The notes below the pieces were generated by a model. It saw only the letters and a program-made list of their open reading frames with translations, ran no database searches and was not told the origin of the DNA. Positions 13,899-26,110 of a stretch of DNA of 64,000 nucleotides are shown in pieces. A program made the translations under genes and the position numbers. The stretch's first letter is position 1, and each line of letters begins with the position of its first letter. Source of the DNA: Chrysomallon squamiferum. Lineage: Eukaryota; Mollusca; Gastropoda; Neomphalida; Peltospiridae. Location of the stretch: positions 14,613,288 to 14,677,287 of the forward strand of contig CM022673.1 in the NCBI GenBank assembly GCA_012295275.1, written 5' to 3'.

Positions 13899-15122
13899 AT
13901 GGATGTGACAGAAGCCACGTTATCTTACCAAGGAATAAATAATGATACACCAACCACGACGGCGACGACGTATCGAGCGATTGCTATTGAGATACACAGC
14001 ATCGAACATTTGATAGCGACAAGCACGGTTCTGGGTTTGATGATATTAGCCACCATCATCGGCAACGTCTTCGTCATCGCCGCCGTCATTCTGGAGCGGA
14101 GCCTGCACAACGTCGCCAACTATCTCATTCTGTCGTTGGCTGTTGCCGATCTGATGGTTGCAACCCTGGTGATGCCGATCGCCGTTCTGAATGTCGTCAC
14201 GAAACATTGGTTTCTTCCCAGCTCCGTGTGCGACATGCACATCTCCTTCGACGTCCTCTGCTGCACGGCATCCATCCTCCACCTCGTCGCCATCGCCATC
14301 GACAGGTACTGGGCCGTCACCAGCATCGCGTACATCCGCCGTCGTAGTCCCACGCGCATCGGCATCATGATCGCTCTGGTGTGGGGCGTGGCACTGACTA
14401 TCTCCATCCCGCCGCTGTTCGGGTGGAAGACGTCGGAGAACAACCCGGACGTCACTGGCGAGTGTCTCATCAGCCAGGACAAGTTTTACACTGTCTTCTC
14501 CACAGTCGGTGCCTTCTACCTGCCCATGGCCATCATGATTGTTATTTACTTGCGGATTTACCAAGTGGCCAGGGCGAGGATAAGAAAGGAAAAATTCGTG
14601 AAAAAGGAAAATAAGAAAAAGCTGGCGAAGCAGGACAAGACGGTGTCTCCGAAAACCGAGTACAGCGTCGTCTCGTGCAACGGCTGCTCGCCGGAGAAAG
14701 AGAGCAGCGTGCGCAGCAAGGAGGACGAGTTGACCGACATGCACTGCGCCACCAACGGAAACTCGTGTGACGAGGCCAACACCGCCATGTTGAAAACTGG
14801 TTCGAGCGAAGCTTCCAAGGCAGCAATGTGTCGCAAGGAGAAACTCGAGCTGAAACGCGAGAGGAAAGCGGCGCGGACTTTAGCAATCATCACAGGATGT
14901 TTTTTAATCTGTTGGCTGCCCTTCTTCATCCAGGCCCTCGGCATGCCGTTTCTCAGAGACCATCAAATCATTGTGCCCGACATTTTGATGAGTTTCAACT
15001 TGTGGCTGGGGTATGTCAACAGTTTGCTGAATCCCATTATCTATACAAAATTTAGCCCAGAATTCAGAAATGCTTTCCGCAAAATTCTCTTTGGCAAATA
15101 TTCAAGGAAACCCAATCGATAG
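13899..15122 (+). CDS. 5-HT1-like serotonin receptor (class A GPCR), complete, single exon
   Basis: A 407-residue seven-helix receptor, expected in the plasma membrane of neurons and to couple to Gi/o on serotonin binding. Helices lie at about 40-62, 74-98, 111-133, 155-172, 196-218, 325-348 and 361-383. Seen directly: amine-binding Asp118 in helix 3, Cys111 and Cys189 for the extracellular disulfide, Asp135-Arg136-Tyr137, Ser201-Thr202 and Pro209 in helix 5, CWLPFF at 338-343, and NPIIY at 378-382. Helix 3 'DVLCCTASILHL' and helix 5 'YTVFSTVGAFYLP' fit the 5-HT1 group. The third inner loop is long (about 220-322), highly charged and rich in Lys/Glu, as in Gi-coupled amine receptors. The C-tail is short and lacks the usual palmitoylated Cys. 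The start is supported by an in-frame TAG at 13884-13886 and a strong context (G at -3 and +4). The coding DNA is richer in GC and CpG than its surroundings. A 5-HT7 or octopamine receptor is less likely. Confidence 0.96.
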   Translation: MDVTEATLSYQGINNDTPTTTATTYRAIAIEIHSIEHLIATSTVLGLMILATIIGNVFVIAAVILERSLHNVANYLILSLAVADLMVATLVMPIAVLNVVTKHWFLPSSVCDMHISFDVLCCTASILHLVAIAIDRYWAVTSIAYIRRRSPTRIGIMIALVWGVALTISIPPLFGWKTSENNPDVTGECLISQDKFYTVFSTVGAFYLPMAIMIVIYLRIYQVARARIRKEKFVKKENKKKLAKQDKTVSPKTEYSVVSCNGCSPEKESSVRSKEDELTDMHCATNGNSCDEANTAMLKTGSSEASKAAMCRKEKLELKRERKAARTLAIITGCFLICWLPFFIQALGMPFLRDHQIIVPDILMSFNLWLGYVNSLLNPIIYTKFSPEFRNAFRKILFGKYSRKPNR

Positions 15123-15740
15123 CTGAGATTGCCTGATTTATGTAGTTTAAATGGATGTGTGTTAACATGTAAATAATTCTGGGACAGGGATTGCCCGGAG
15201 TCAAACAGAGGGGAAATATAATAATAATAATAAAAAAAAAACTGTTAAAAAGACAAGCACCTGAACTTGAGGTGTGATCACAGTAATAAAACTTCCATAA
15301 CTTTATTTAAACAATTAGTCGACATAGCTTTGTATCTATCAAGTGTTTTTCATCTCGCTGTAAAAAGAACAAAAGCAAAAATAGATCGTCTATAGAGAGA
15401 TACATAGACTTTTATTTACACATTCTCTTCATGATTCCACTACGTTTAACAAGATTGTATTGTACAGCGCCTGGTGCTGACTGCTTTGGGCCAGGGCTGG
15501 TAAAACATGTGAATTATGTGGACAAATGTAGTCACGTCGCAAAGCTGCTGTTTATTGGCCGATGAAAGGCCAGGGACTGGGATACAAGTGGTTACTGTTT
15601 TCTCGTTGCTAGGTGAAAGATAGTCTTTCTGTTTGTGGTGGGATGGACATGTGACTGTGCTGTGACGTCACAAGAAAACTTTAGATGAGAATCAAACATA
15701 AAATTGTGATCTCACTTTAATAAACATACACACGATGCAG
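15123..15740 (+). other. Receptor 3' UTR and poly(A) signals
   Basis: AATAAA hexamers follow the stop codon at 15285-15290 and 15719-15724; either could end the transcript. A palindromic CRE TGACGTCA lies at 15663-15670, inside the longer form. No further coding sequence is seen. Confidence 0.45.
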
Positions 15741-16020
15741 TTTTCGTTGCTTTGTTGTCTTTTCGTTGTTGTAGACACGCATAAATACATAAACACACTC
15801 ACATACGCACTCAAATAAACATTAACACATACATTCACACATTCATACGTACATACGTAAATATATTACATGCATATACATATATAAATACAAGCACACA
15901 CATATGTTCAGTCATCTTCTGTTAATGTATATATATATGTGTGTGTGTGTGTATGAATGTATGTATGTATGTTTGTTTGTATGTATGTGTGTGTGTATGT
16001 ACATAATCATCTGAATAACC
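15741..16020. repeat. CA-rich then TG/TATG-rich tracts
   Basis: Degenerate CA/CATA repeats (15772-15905) are followed by TATG/TG repeats (15925-16000). The two halves are roughly complementary and could pair in a transcript. Confidence 0.85.
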
Positions 16021-16477
16021 AAACGATGTTAATTAAGAGAGAAATAAAATAAAAATTAAAAATATGAATAGTCCATTTTTCTTTTTCGTATTTTCCCGTT
16101 CCAGTCAAAAATCAAGAACTCTGTAAAGTATGACTGCTACATGTGGTAGATTTGTTACTGTAGCACGCTCTTTCTTCTCCTGTTGTGATGTTACTAAGGC
16201 CTCACCCACGCCACGTGAGATTCTCACAAAGATTTATTTGTAACGGGAGCCGCGCTCTGACACACACAACATGATCACAGATGTTAATACAATACATCAT
16301 CGTCTGCAGATGCGGCTAAAACGCGGGAACGAGAAGCGATAGGCCGAGGATCAACTCAAATTAAAGCGTGTTTACAGCTTCTCCTGAGTGTGTTTTACTG
16401 TGTGAAGATGGGTTATAAAATTATCTTTATGCTATAAATCGGCAAAAGAAACCCACAGCAGTCGGTTTCGTTTCTTC

Positions 16478-16509
<32 letters not shown>

Positions 16510-16615
16510 AATATAGAAAACGTGACAATCGTTAACAATAAATTATAGTTATTTAACAACTAATTAAATTCTCTGAATTATGCTTAGATCCACCGGATAT
16601 ATTGTATATTTTACC
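16021..16615. other. Intergenic with (CAT)n
   Basis: Unique AT-rich sequence with a CpG-bearing middle (16140-16400) and (CAT)n at about 16478-16509. No gene signal. Confidence 0.55.
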
Positions 16616-16875
16616 TATGTATATTTAGGGTTAGGGTTTTGAGGTTTGTAGATGTAAGCAATGTTTTGAGTACGTACTTACGTTTTGTGTGCGTTCTTGA
16701 CGTACGTAGATGTACACTGTGTTTTGTGTACATACTTGATATATTTAGATGTACGCATTGTGTTTTGTGTGCATTCTTGACATGCACAGATGTGTTTGTG
16801 TACATACGTACTTAACGTACATAGATGTGCACTGTGTTTTGTTCGCATAACTGGTATATGTAGATGTATATACTT
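16616..16875. repeat. Degenerate minisatellite with TTTTGTGTACATAC core
   Basis: The words 'TGTTTTGTGT', 'ACATACTTGA' and 'ATTTAGATGTA' recur with a variable period of about 35-65 bp. Two telomere-like TTAGGG units at 16625-16636 sit at its left end. Confidence 0.8.
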
Positions 16876-18000
16876 TGGGTTTTTTCTGTTTTTATTTTGT
16901 GTTTGTGCATATGTATGAATGTATGAAAAGGAGAATCGACATATTTCCAATTTTCTCTTCATATTTTCAAAATGTTGATTCTACATTCGTATAATAATAC
17001 AACATCACGGGCTTAAAAATATTATATTTAGCCTCAATGCAGAATTACATTATTTGTCTATTAAGTTTATTAACTATATTAAAAATTGAAGATAAATAAA
17101 TAAATAATGTTCCGTATTCAATAATCACTTTACGTTCGTTGGGCTGGTTGTCATCGATTTTAGTATGACGACAACTTTGGCATTTGATCTGCACATTCCT
17201 TCACCCACAGAGATAAAACATAAATCAGATTCCAAATAGTCTACACGTGTCAGTAAAACACGTTAGCTGTCACTGGCAAAATATAGAGTATCTATGAGAT
17301 AACATGAAACAACAACAAAATTAAATTAAATTAAATTAAATTAAATTAAATTAAATTAAATTAAATTAAATAAATAAATAAATAAATAAACAAACTATAA
17401 CTAATATTATATTGTTATAACATCAACACAGCCTCTGTTAAGGGACATCTTCAAAGGTTTTGCAGGTTAATAGTAAAACACAGCAGTATTTTATAAACCT
17501 TATCAATAAATTGCACTTCACGTACTCGAAAAGGTAAAAGAAAAACGAAAACTGTGTTGCTCACTTTATCACACTGAAAAATACGTGTGAGTTATTTAAC
17601 ATCACATCACAAACTGACATTTAATTATCTCCCTTTCGTTATTTCAAAGTGTGAGTAATTCTGTGGTTTATCTGTTTAAGTACGCCTGTCGTGCAAAGTT
17701 TTTCACTTCGCCAGAAGGTCAAATTTAGTGTACATGATTTTAATGTAAAAAAGTTTGCTGCAGTTTTTTTCACACTGATATATCACTTTTATGCGTGCGG
17801 TTGTGTTAATGGAAAGTTATTAAAAGGACTTTTACTGCTAATTTAAAAGTATACAAAAAACAGACAATATAAAAATAATAATAAATGTACTTTAATTTCC
17901 TTTTCCAAAAATATCTATTAGTCCAAGAAAATTAATCCAAAAAAAAACAACAGTAGATGTTCGATTGAATGTAAAATGGTGTTTATGTGTGTTTATATAT
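16876..18000. other. Intergenic, (TTAAA)n, no gene
   Basis: AT-rich unique sequence holding a pentanucleotide (TTAAA)n run at about 17320-17370 that passes into (TAAA)n to about 17392. I find no exon. Confidence 0.55.
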
Positions 18001-18245
18001 ATTTTTATGTATTTGTGTATACGTTTATATTAATCATTTATATACCTGTCTATGTGAGTTGTATGAAATGTGAATATGAGTATCTGTTTTCTATATATAT
18101 TTATGTATATATGTTTTGTGTATATGTTTATGTGTAGATGTTTTTGTGTATGTGTTTTGTATATGTGGTTATCTATGTGTATTTTATTGATGTGTTTATG
18201 TGTATGTGTTTTATAGATGTGTTTTTGTACACGTATAATATATAT
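18001..18245. repeat. Degenerate TATGTGTTT minisatellite
   Basis: Repeated 'TATGTGTTTATGTGTA' and 'TGTGTATGTGTTTT' words, period roughly 24-30 bp, much diverged. Confidence 0.75.
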
Positions 18246-18402
18246 AAGTGTCGGAACACAGAAGTGACGCAGCAGGCCTAACACGTAAACAAACTGTCAG
18301 TTCATAACGAAGTATCGGAAAACAATCAAAATAGCACGTCACTATTTCCACTAACATCAGCGTTTAATACACGTATAATAGTAATTATTTTTACATAGCA
18401 TA

Positions 18403-18518
<116 letters not shown>

Positions 18519-18689
18519 AACAGATATAAAATAGCTCATGTTACACTGAATAGAAATGAATATATTTCTCTTTACACAACAGTTAGAGAAAAAAAGAAGA
18601 CTATATCGTTAAATATAAATACACATCTAGTAACATAGTCATTACATATATATTTACATATAGATATATATATATATATATCGTTACAC

Positions 18690-19130
18690 ACTTAATAAAG
18701 ATAAAAATATCTCTTGTTACACAATGCAGATACAAATATCTTTTGTTACATAATTAAGACAAAAATATCTCTTGTTACACTATACAGATAAAATATATCT
18801 TGTTACATAATACAGATAAAAATATTTATTGTTACACAATGCAGATACAAATATCTCTTGTTACATAATAAAGATAAAAATATATCTTGTTACACTATAC
18901 AGATAAAAATATATCTTGGTACATGATACAGATAAAAATATTTATTGTTACACAATGCAGATACAAATATCTCTTGTTACATAAAAAAGATAAAAATATA
19001 TCTTGTTACACTATACAGATAAAAATATATCTTGGTACACACTTAATACAGAGAAAAATATCATTACATTGTTATTACAGATACAACATTGTTTGGTAGA
19101 TAAAAACATATTTTTCGTTACACAATAGCT
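18690..19130. repeat. 29-bp minisatellite with 116-bp higher-order unit
   Basis: Units of 29 bp such as 'GTTACACTATACAGATAAAA' are grouped in fours. The four-unit block starting 'GTTACACAATGCAG' begins at 18716, 18831 and 18947, that is every 115-116 bp. Edge units are diverged. Confidence 0.93.
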
Positions 19131-19740
19131 TCTTGCTGCTTCTTGTTAAACGTATTTCATACGTTCACTAAATTAAAAAAAAAAAAAAACATCATTAAAC
19201 ACTTTTCATCCTTTTAACTGAAATACTTCACACAAACATATATATATATATACACATACGATGATTACATTATATATTTATTTGCACAATGATATATTAC
19301 GTATATTTGTACAGTACTTAAGTTATTATATATATGTAAAGTGATACATTGAAAAGGCCACGTCAGCACGTAGATAAACGTTTATCGGCGTAACGCGGTA
19401 GATCGAGTTTAACGGTCACGTTAAATGTTTTCTGTCTGCGTTAATCTCGCACACGTTCAGACAGTCGCTGGCCGCCGACCCACTGAAAGCAGGGATCACC
19501 GCGTCACTGTACGCTGTAAACAAATGCAAGAAAATTCCATTTGTAAATTCATCTTTTTTGTTCGCTATGATAACCGCTGATCGTTCTTAATGCTGATATG
19601 TTAATCGAGTCAAATACCATGGCAACGGCTTCCTGACTGTCAGAGAACTATAGTTAAAAGTGAATAGTTTGACACAGATTTATCGTTCATTTGTGATAAC
19701 AAAAATGTTGACTACATAAATACATTACATGCTACAAGCA
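19131..19740. other. Intergenic, no gene seen
   Basis: Poly-A near 19173, a short (TA)n near 19240, and a CpG-bearing unique stretch at 19350-19640. No exon is supported. Confidence 0.5.
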
Positions 19741-19945
19741 GCTTACTGCGGCGTTCCAGAATTATACAAATGCAGTGTATAAGAACTAGATAAATGTAAT
19801 ATGGCTGTAACTGAATAAATACAATATTCTGGAATTAGAAAAATGTTGAGTACTAAAACGAGATAAATAAGTCCACGAGAACGAGATAAATACAGAATAC
19901 TACAAGATAAATCCAATATAATTGAAATAGATAAATATTGCAATT
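19741..19945. repeat. Degenerate minisatellite with AGATAAATA core
   Basis: The words 'GAGATAAATA' and 'GAATAAATACAATATTCTGG' recur about every 22-28 bp over roughly eight diverged copies. Confidence 0.75.
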
Positions 19946-20306
19946 AGGTAAGTATATAAATTTGATTTTCCACTCTGAATTCTGAAAAGTGGAAATAAAA
20001 TTTAACAGTTACCTGCACTTAAAAAGGTTGTACGTGTACGTGACGTAAGTTTAACTGTTGATGGTGTTTTTATGAATAAACTGTGTTGATTCACACGAGT
20101 GAATGGAAACATTTCTGAGCTATCAAACAGCGATAAGGTTCGCGCAAAGAAAAAAAAAAAATCTGTCGTCATTATAAACGGTTCTGTTATCCACAGGCAG
20201 AGCTTGTCATAAACAGGAAAGCATTGCTGGAACAGGAAACAGCCTGGCGGGTCTTCCGATAAGGATTGATCCGGCGACCGCCACGCCCCTGGCAGTCCAG
20301 CGAGCG
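19946..20306. other. Non-repetitive stretch, GC-rich at its right end
   Basis: From 20160 to 20330 the sequence is GC- and CpG-rich and non-repetitive. Minus-strand frames of 97 and 128 residues cross it but show no family motif. I take it as a possible regulatory island rather than an exon. Confidence 0.4.
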
Positions 20307-20321
20307 AGCGCCATCTGCCGC
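20307..20321 (-). promoter_or_regulatory. CTCF-like motif, minus orientation
   Basis: The minus strand reads GCGGCAGATGGCGCT, matching the CTCF core consensus at 13 of 15 positions and sharing its last 11 bases (CAGATGGCGCT) with the plus-oriented site at 10405-10419. The two sites face each other across the 5-HT1-like receptor, 9.9 kb apart. Confidence 0.4.
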
Positions 20322-22366
20322 TGTAAAGAGAAACAAGCTGGTGATTTTTGAATATCACATATTTCCATTTTCTTTTCCACTCGACCACCGCTGATGAATA
20401 TCAACAGTTGAAACATGTTTGACTTGCTTATAATGGAAAACGTTTGCTCAACTTTGATGGTGCGCACAATGGGAAGGGAGGAAACACGGTCACTACACAC
20501 ACTTCCTGCTAATGAACCAGCGCGAAAGAGAAAAGCTTAGTTTCATTGTTTACACAATTAATACTTCTTGAAAATCAATGCGAGCACTTTCCTCAGCTTC
20601 GTAACGGAAACATCTCGACAATGGTTAGTTTATGAATTAATCGACCGCTGAAAGAACAGAAATTTAACAGATATTTTCCTTTCTTTCATCTGCACAGTAG
20701 GAATGCCGTTATTGACTACAGTGTTGCTAGTTATACAGCGTTACACAGAATCTTATTTTGTCATCACAAGACACGAATCTAGTTTTTTTTTATCTTAAGA
20801 TTTATAATCCCATTTTGTCATACAAGATTAAAATCCCAACGTTTATCGGTTTGCATAGTATTAATCTCATTATACTGAATAAATTTGTGTTTATTAATTT
20901 TCAATTATCTCGCGCAGAACTTGAATCCCATTTTATTTTATTGTTTTATGCAGTAATAATTTAATTTTATTTTATCATTTTACGAACCAAAATAATCCTG
21001 TTTATCATTTTAAAAAATTACAAAAAAAAAAAAAATCCTACTTAATTTTATTTAATTTTATTATTTTATTTAATAAAGAGATCCCAGTCGTTTCACAAAA
21101 GACGAATGCAATAATCGCGGTAAACACCGCTATATACATAAAATTTTAAATTTAATATTTCCTGAGGGATAGGCTATATTACAACAGCGTAGAATATGAA
21201 ACGAGTAATTCCATTTTAGATCCAAATTATTTTCTGAACATAAAGGAAACGACTCTCTGGAAACCACTGAACGATGAATTATTTTACAATGCATTAAGTA
21301 TTTAAACCTCCAGAGAAGGAGAATAACAAAATTAATATTTCGTTTAGATCGTACATATATAATTTATATATTTTAAATAATTCATATGTAGCAGTTTCGT
21401 TTGTCAGTGGTCGCATCGCATGTTTTTTACAATCTTATACATTTAGTCACTTATGGAGATATACATATACACATTTGTTCACTCGCACACACACACACAC
21501 ACATACATCCACATATACGTACATAACACGTAATACCTAATACATTTACACATGCAGTATCATGATATACATTAATTATACGAATACAAATCAGTGTGAG
21601 AATTTGGCGTCATTGATCTGGTGTTTTCAGAAACAGGTATCACGTGACAATGTCACCTGATTTAACATGTGTAACCCATAAAGCCTTTCTATATCCTTTA
21701 TCCAAACACTAGTATTAGTGATGTGATTTCCTCCGCCGCGGTGCGCTATTTGTCTAGACAGAAAGGTGACAGGTATTAGTGAACCAGGAAAGTACGACAT
21801 AAATCAGCGTTCACAAGTAATTTTACCAGAACAGCTCGACTGACGCAGGTGAAAACTCGCGTCTCTTTTCATTTACGAAGTTGATCATTTCTGTACAAGG
21901 ATAACACTGAATACCCATATTCTAAAAAAAAAAAAAAACCATTACCAGTCTATTACCAGTGCAGAGTTAAATAAAAAGTCAAACTGAATGTATTATTTTT
22001 CTGTTCTGTTTTGTCTTTACATGTAACTAGCACTGTTGTTATCTGTTTTAAAGAAAAGCGAAGACTAAATGCCTGAAGTGAAAGCACGCACATAACAAAC
22101 CACTCCCTAACTTAAACTAATTTAAATAAAATGTGTCCTGATGGTGAGAAAATTAGGAGTCAGTAATATCACAAAGAATGAAACACTAGTATTTATTTAC
22201 TACCATCATTGTGTAGAAACAGCGAACTATCTAAACATTTCAACATCAAGATAACAGAACGTTATAAAATTGATTTAACATATATCAAAATTTAAAAAAT
22301 GTTATAATTCAATTATTTAGCTAAATATATATCTATATATACATTTATATTTATATTTATATCTAT
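20322..22366. other. Intergenic, no gene seen
   Basis: AT-rich sequence. Degenerate repeats around 'AATCCCATTTTGTCAT' occur between 20750 and 21100; poly-A runs lie near 21017 and 21925, CA repeats near 21487, and a TCACGTGAC E-box near 21638. I find no exon. Confidence 0.5.
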
Positions 22367-22411
22367 CTACCTGTCTCACGTAATATATATATATTTACGT
22401 GAGACAGGTAG
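22367..22411. repeat. Perfect 17-bp inverted repeat (hairpin)
   Basis: The left arm CTACCTGTCTCACGTAA (22367-22383) and right arm (22395-22411) are exact reverse complements around an 11-nt TA spacer. It could form a cruciform or hairpin; it may be a remnant of a palindromic insertion. Confidence 0.92.
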
Positions 22412-22734
22412 TTTAAATACAGTTTGGCTCATTTTATATATATATATATATATATATAGAAACGACGTTCATTATAAATATTATTACTTAAACGTGTAAA
22501 AGTGAAAATATTTAATATTGAAACAGAAAACCCCAAAAATTCTTTATAAATATGTTTCTAGATTAAATTCTAAACTAGGTCGAAACGGTTCCCAATGGCT
22601 GCAATAAACTGCACAGTTTAATACACCGCTGCAGTATGTTCACTTGAGGAATCGCTCATACGTGTGAAGAAAAAGTTTTCTGTTAATAAAGAGACGACAC
22701 TGTGGACTGCTAATTGCTAATTAATACTGGTAAA

Positions 22735-23350
22735 TTAACGTGATCCCTTTTACCCCGTTGTCTAAATCAACGTGAAGTACAGTCACTGTGTTTAAATCAA
22801 CATCAAAAACAGTCACTGTGTTTAAATCAATGTCAAATATAGTTACTGTGTTTAAATTAACTTGAAATATGGTCACCGTGTTTAAATCAACGTGAAATAC
22901 AGTCACTGTGTTTTAATCAACGTGAAATACAGTCACTGTGTTTTAATCAACGTTAAATACAGTCACTGTCTTTAAATCAACATCAAAAACAGTCACTGTG
23001 TTTAAATCAATGTCAAATATAGTTACTGTGTTTAAATTAACTTGAAATATGGTCACTGTGTTGAAATCAACGTGAAATACCGTACTGTGTTTAAGTCAAT
23101 GTGAAATACAGTCACTACGTTTAAATCTACATGAAATACAGTTACTGTATTCATATCAATGTCATATACAGTCACAATGTTTCAATCAACTTGAAACAGA
23201 GTCACTAAGTTTAAATCAACATGAAATAGAGTCTCTATCTTTAGATCAACTCGAAATACAATCACTAAGTAACAGTCAACTTGAAATACAGTCACTACGT
23301 TTAAATCAATGTAAAATACAGTCACTACGTTTAAATCAACGTGAAATACA
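22735..23350. repeat. 30-bp minisatellite with a 180-bp duplicated block
   Basis: About 20 units of 30 bp with core 'AAATACAGTCACTGTGTTTA' followed by AATCAACGTG. A block of several units beginning 'CATCAAAAACAGTCACTGTG' at 22801 recurs nearly unchanged at 22981, exactly six units later. Right-hand units are more diverged. The minus-strand frame at 22721-22906 is repeat-encoded. Confidence 0.95.
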
Positions 23351-24950
23351 GTTTATTGTTGTTGTTGTTGTTGTCAACTTCCTTACCATTATTACTGCTA
23401 TTATTTATCTTGTTCTTGTTAGGTAAAAAGGGGCTACTCAACATTTATTTGGTTATTACTGTTTCTACTGTTTATGTATTCGTATTTGTTCATCTATATA
23501 CACAGTTATTTTCTCTTATGTTGTACATAAATGATGTGAAACATGAAATATGAAGCTAAAAAACGAAATCTTACTTTGATTTAATACATTTTTTTTATTA
23601 CAATTATAGTCTAGTATCAGTGGCCCACATCTGTGTGTCTGTTTATAGATTTCTTACAGGAAATAAAACGTTAGCACTGTGGTCTCACAAATAAAATATT
23701 AATTATGTCTGACCTGTAGCCATTGAGAGCTCTTCTGGAAGCCCAGAATAACTTGATGATGAGAGAAGAATAAAGAAAGATGGCGTTTTACGACTTAACA
23801 CTATCAACTTCTAAAGGCCGATGGAAACCTCGTCCACCACGTTTCAGTGACAGAAATCGCAGATTTCATTTTCTACCCACCATCCCTTGATTCAGTATTA
23901 AACTGGCGTGATGCATTCTTAGCTCCGAATCAATAGACTAAATACAAGTATATTGTCATCCTGCATGATTTCGACAATGGGTTTCCCAGCGAGAATCGTA
24001 AAACAAACGTTATGATGTTCTGTGATAATTAAAACTCGCTTGACGCGCGCGGGGATAGGCCGCCCAGACACACTACACTACGAACATCGTAAAAGTTACA
24101 CAAACACGCGAAAATGTGTCGCTGAGTACGAGAACACATTATTAATGACGCCATGGCATTGTCAAAATAATTCACTGACGTTATACATTCAATATTCACT
24201 TTTATTGCATTGTAACCATGCAGCTGACGTAGTCGTATTGTAATAATAATTCAATGACGTCATATTAAAGATATTCGTATAAATGAAATGACAATAGTAA
24301 AGACAAAAGTGAAATAAAAAAAAAAAAAATAAAAAAGTATTTCTGGTAATGATTCAGCTTTCTTGTTTGATTAAACTCCAAGACATATTTAATTATCATC
24401 TATATATTAATTTTGTTTTATTAGAAACGATCTCCAGCTAAATATGTCTTGGTGTATGTGTGTCTCTATATATATGTATATGTGTATATATGTAAGTCAG
24501 TGCGTGTGTATTTATTTAATTTATTATCAGATTAAGATGGGGTTTTTTCACTTGTTCAAACTCTACTCTAGATTATTTCTTATCGTCTGTATGAATGTGT
24601 AGAGATCACTGGACATAACCTAACATTCACGTTTATGTGTTGGTTGGTGAGATAGTTCACAGTGGATGTATTCAACATCTTTTCACGATTTCCACTGCGC
24701 GGATGTTTACGTGAGTAATAAACTTGCTTGTGAGAAAAGTGTCTAAGTGTGAGATGAATTCAAAGACGTGAAATCCAATCAAAATGTGCTCGAACGCCGA
24801 GTTTACACAAGATGTCTCTGCATTTCGTTCTAAAACAAACACGCCATTATTTCCTTCTACTCGATTTGACCAATCTATACATTGTCACATCTTAAACTGT
24901 GCATCAGGGATGTTCCCTGCCGGCGTCTAATAACTTTTATTTAATAATTT
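23351..24950. other. Intergenic, no gene seen
   Basis: Includes (GTT)n near 23354, an AAAGATGGCG word at 23776-23785 (YY1-like), a palindromic CRE at 24255-24262 and poly-A near 24317. The 23700-24150 part is non-repetitive with CpG but has no exon I recognise. Confidence 0.5.
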
Positions 24951-25148
24951 ACTTCACACGCGCACACACACAAAACACACACACATACTCACACATATAC
25001 CCACAAACACACACACACACATACATCACACAAAAAATGCTCGCGTATAGGTAGATGGGTGGGTAGATAGACAGACAGACAGATAGATAGACAGGCATAC
25101 AGACACAGATAAACCACTCTCTCCCTTTCTCTGTTCCTTGAGATATAA

Positions 25149-25213
<65 letters not shown>

Positions 25214-25214
25214 C
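24951..25214. repeat. CA-rich, GATA-like and (ATT)n tracts
   Basis: CA repeats (24960-25030), AGACAGATAG repeats (25060-25090), then (ATT)n at about 25152-25214. Confidence 0.9.
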
Positions 25215-25499
25215 TATATTGAATTTTGATATCTATTCATAACGTTTAACAAGCTGTACTAAAGTGTTTTAATTAACTGTTTTACTAAATAAAAAAAAAA
25301 AACAAACATTTTAACTGAATATTTAAAAAAATTATTTAAAACATAAAACTGTATAAAATTACAGCAATTCAAAGGAAAATAAAAATTACATTGTGTGCAT
25401 TGTGGAGTACATACGCACTAAGCCCACTCAGCGGAGTTATGTATTTTGTGTTATGATTTAAAATTTTATTTTTGTTGGAAACGTGACTGATACTGTGAC

Positions 25500-25821
25500 A
25501 AATTAATTACCGTGAACATAAATAAATAAATAAATAAAACAAATAAAACAGCAAAAAGTAAAACAAAAAATAATAAATAAATAGCCAGATAGAAAAACAA
25601 AAATAAATAAATAAATAAAGCAATAATTTACGTGCACATATGTATATGTCTGTATGTGTATGTGTTTTTGTGTGTGTTTGTTGGTGTCTCTATTACATAA
25701 AGCATATTCACACACACTCACACACACACACATACATACATACATACATATATATTATAACACGCAAGCACATAGACACACACACACACATTATTATATA
25801 TGCATGCATGTATGTATCTAT
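25500..25821. repeat. AAAT-type, TG, CA and CATA repeats
   Basis: AAAT-type repeats (25517-25620), then alternating TG and CA rich runs (25640-25800). Several short frames here are repeat artefacts. Confidence 0.85.
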
Positions 25822-26110
25822 GTAGCTAAATACGTTATTTTAATCAGTTAGCCAAATATGTTATTTTTATCAGTGTAGCTAAAACAAATTATAATTACTT
25901 CAGTTAAATACGATATTTTTATCACTTCAGTTAAATACGATATTTTTGTCACTTCAGTTAAATACGATATTTTTGTCACTTCAGTTAAATACGATATTTT
26001 TATCACTTGAGTTAAATATGTTAATTTTCTCACTTCAGTTAAATACGATATTTTTAATTCAGTTGAATATGTTATTTTTGTCACTTCAGTTAAATACGAT
26101 ATTTTTATCG
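25822..26110. repeat. 27-bp minisatellite
   Basis: About ten units with core 'CACTTCAGTTAAATACGATA' followed by TTTTTAT/G. Four consecutive central copies are almost identical. The period is a multiple of three, which creates repeat-encoded frames on both strands. Confidence 0.95.

Noticed and set aside
14046-14744. 232-residue minus-strand frame and other frames within the receptor gene
   Set aside because: Antisense shadows of a clear GPCR coding region; no domain of their own.
16625-16636. TTAGGGTTAGGG as an interstitial telomere
   Set aside because: Only two units, inside a degenerate repeat rich in the same letters.
20002-20500. Minus-strand frames of 128 and 97 residues in a GC-rich patch
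   Set aside because: No family motif and the two frames conflict; long frames are expected where GC rises.
22735-23350. CRISPR-like array of 30-bp repeats (also 8290, 18690 and 25822)
   Set aside because: Units are contiguous without unique spacers, and the host is a eukaryote; these are minisatellites.
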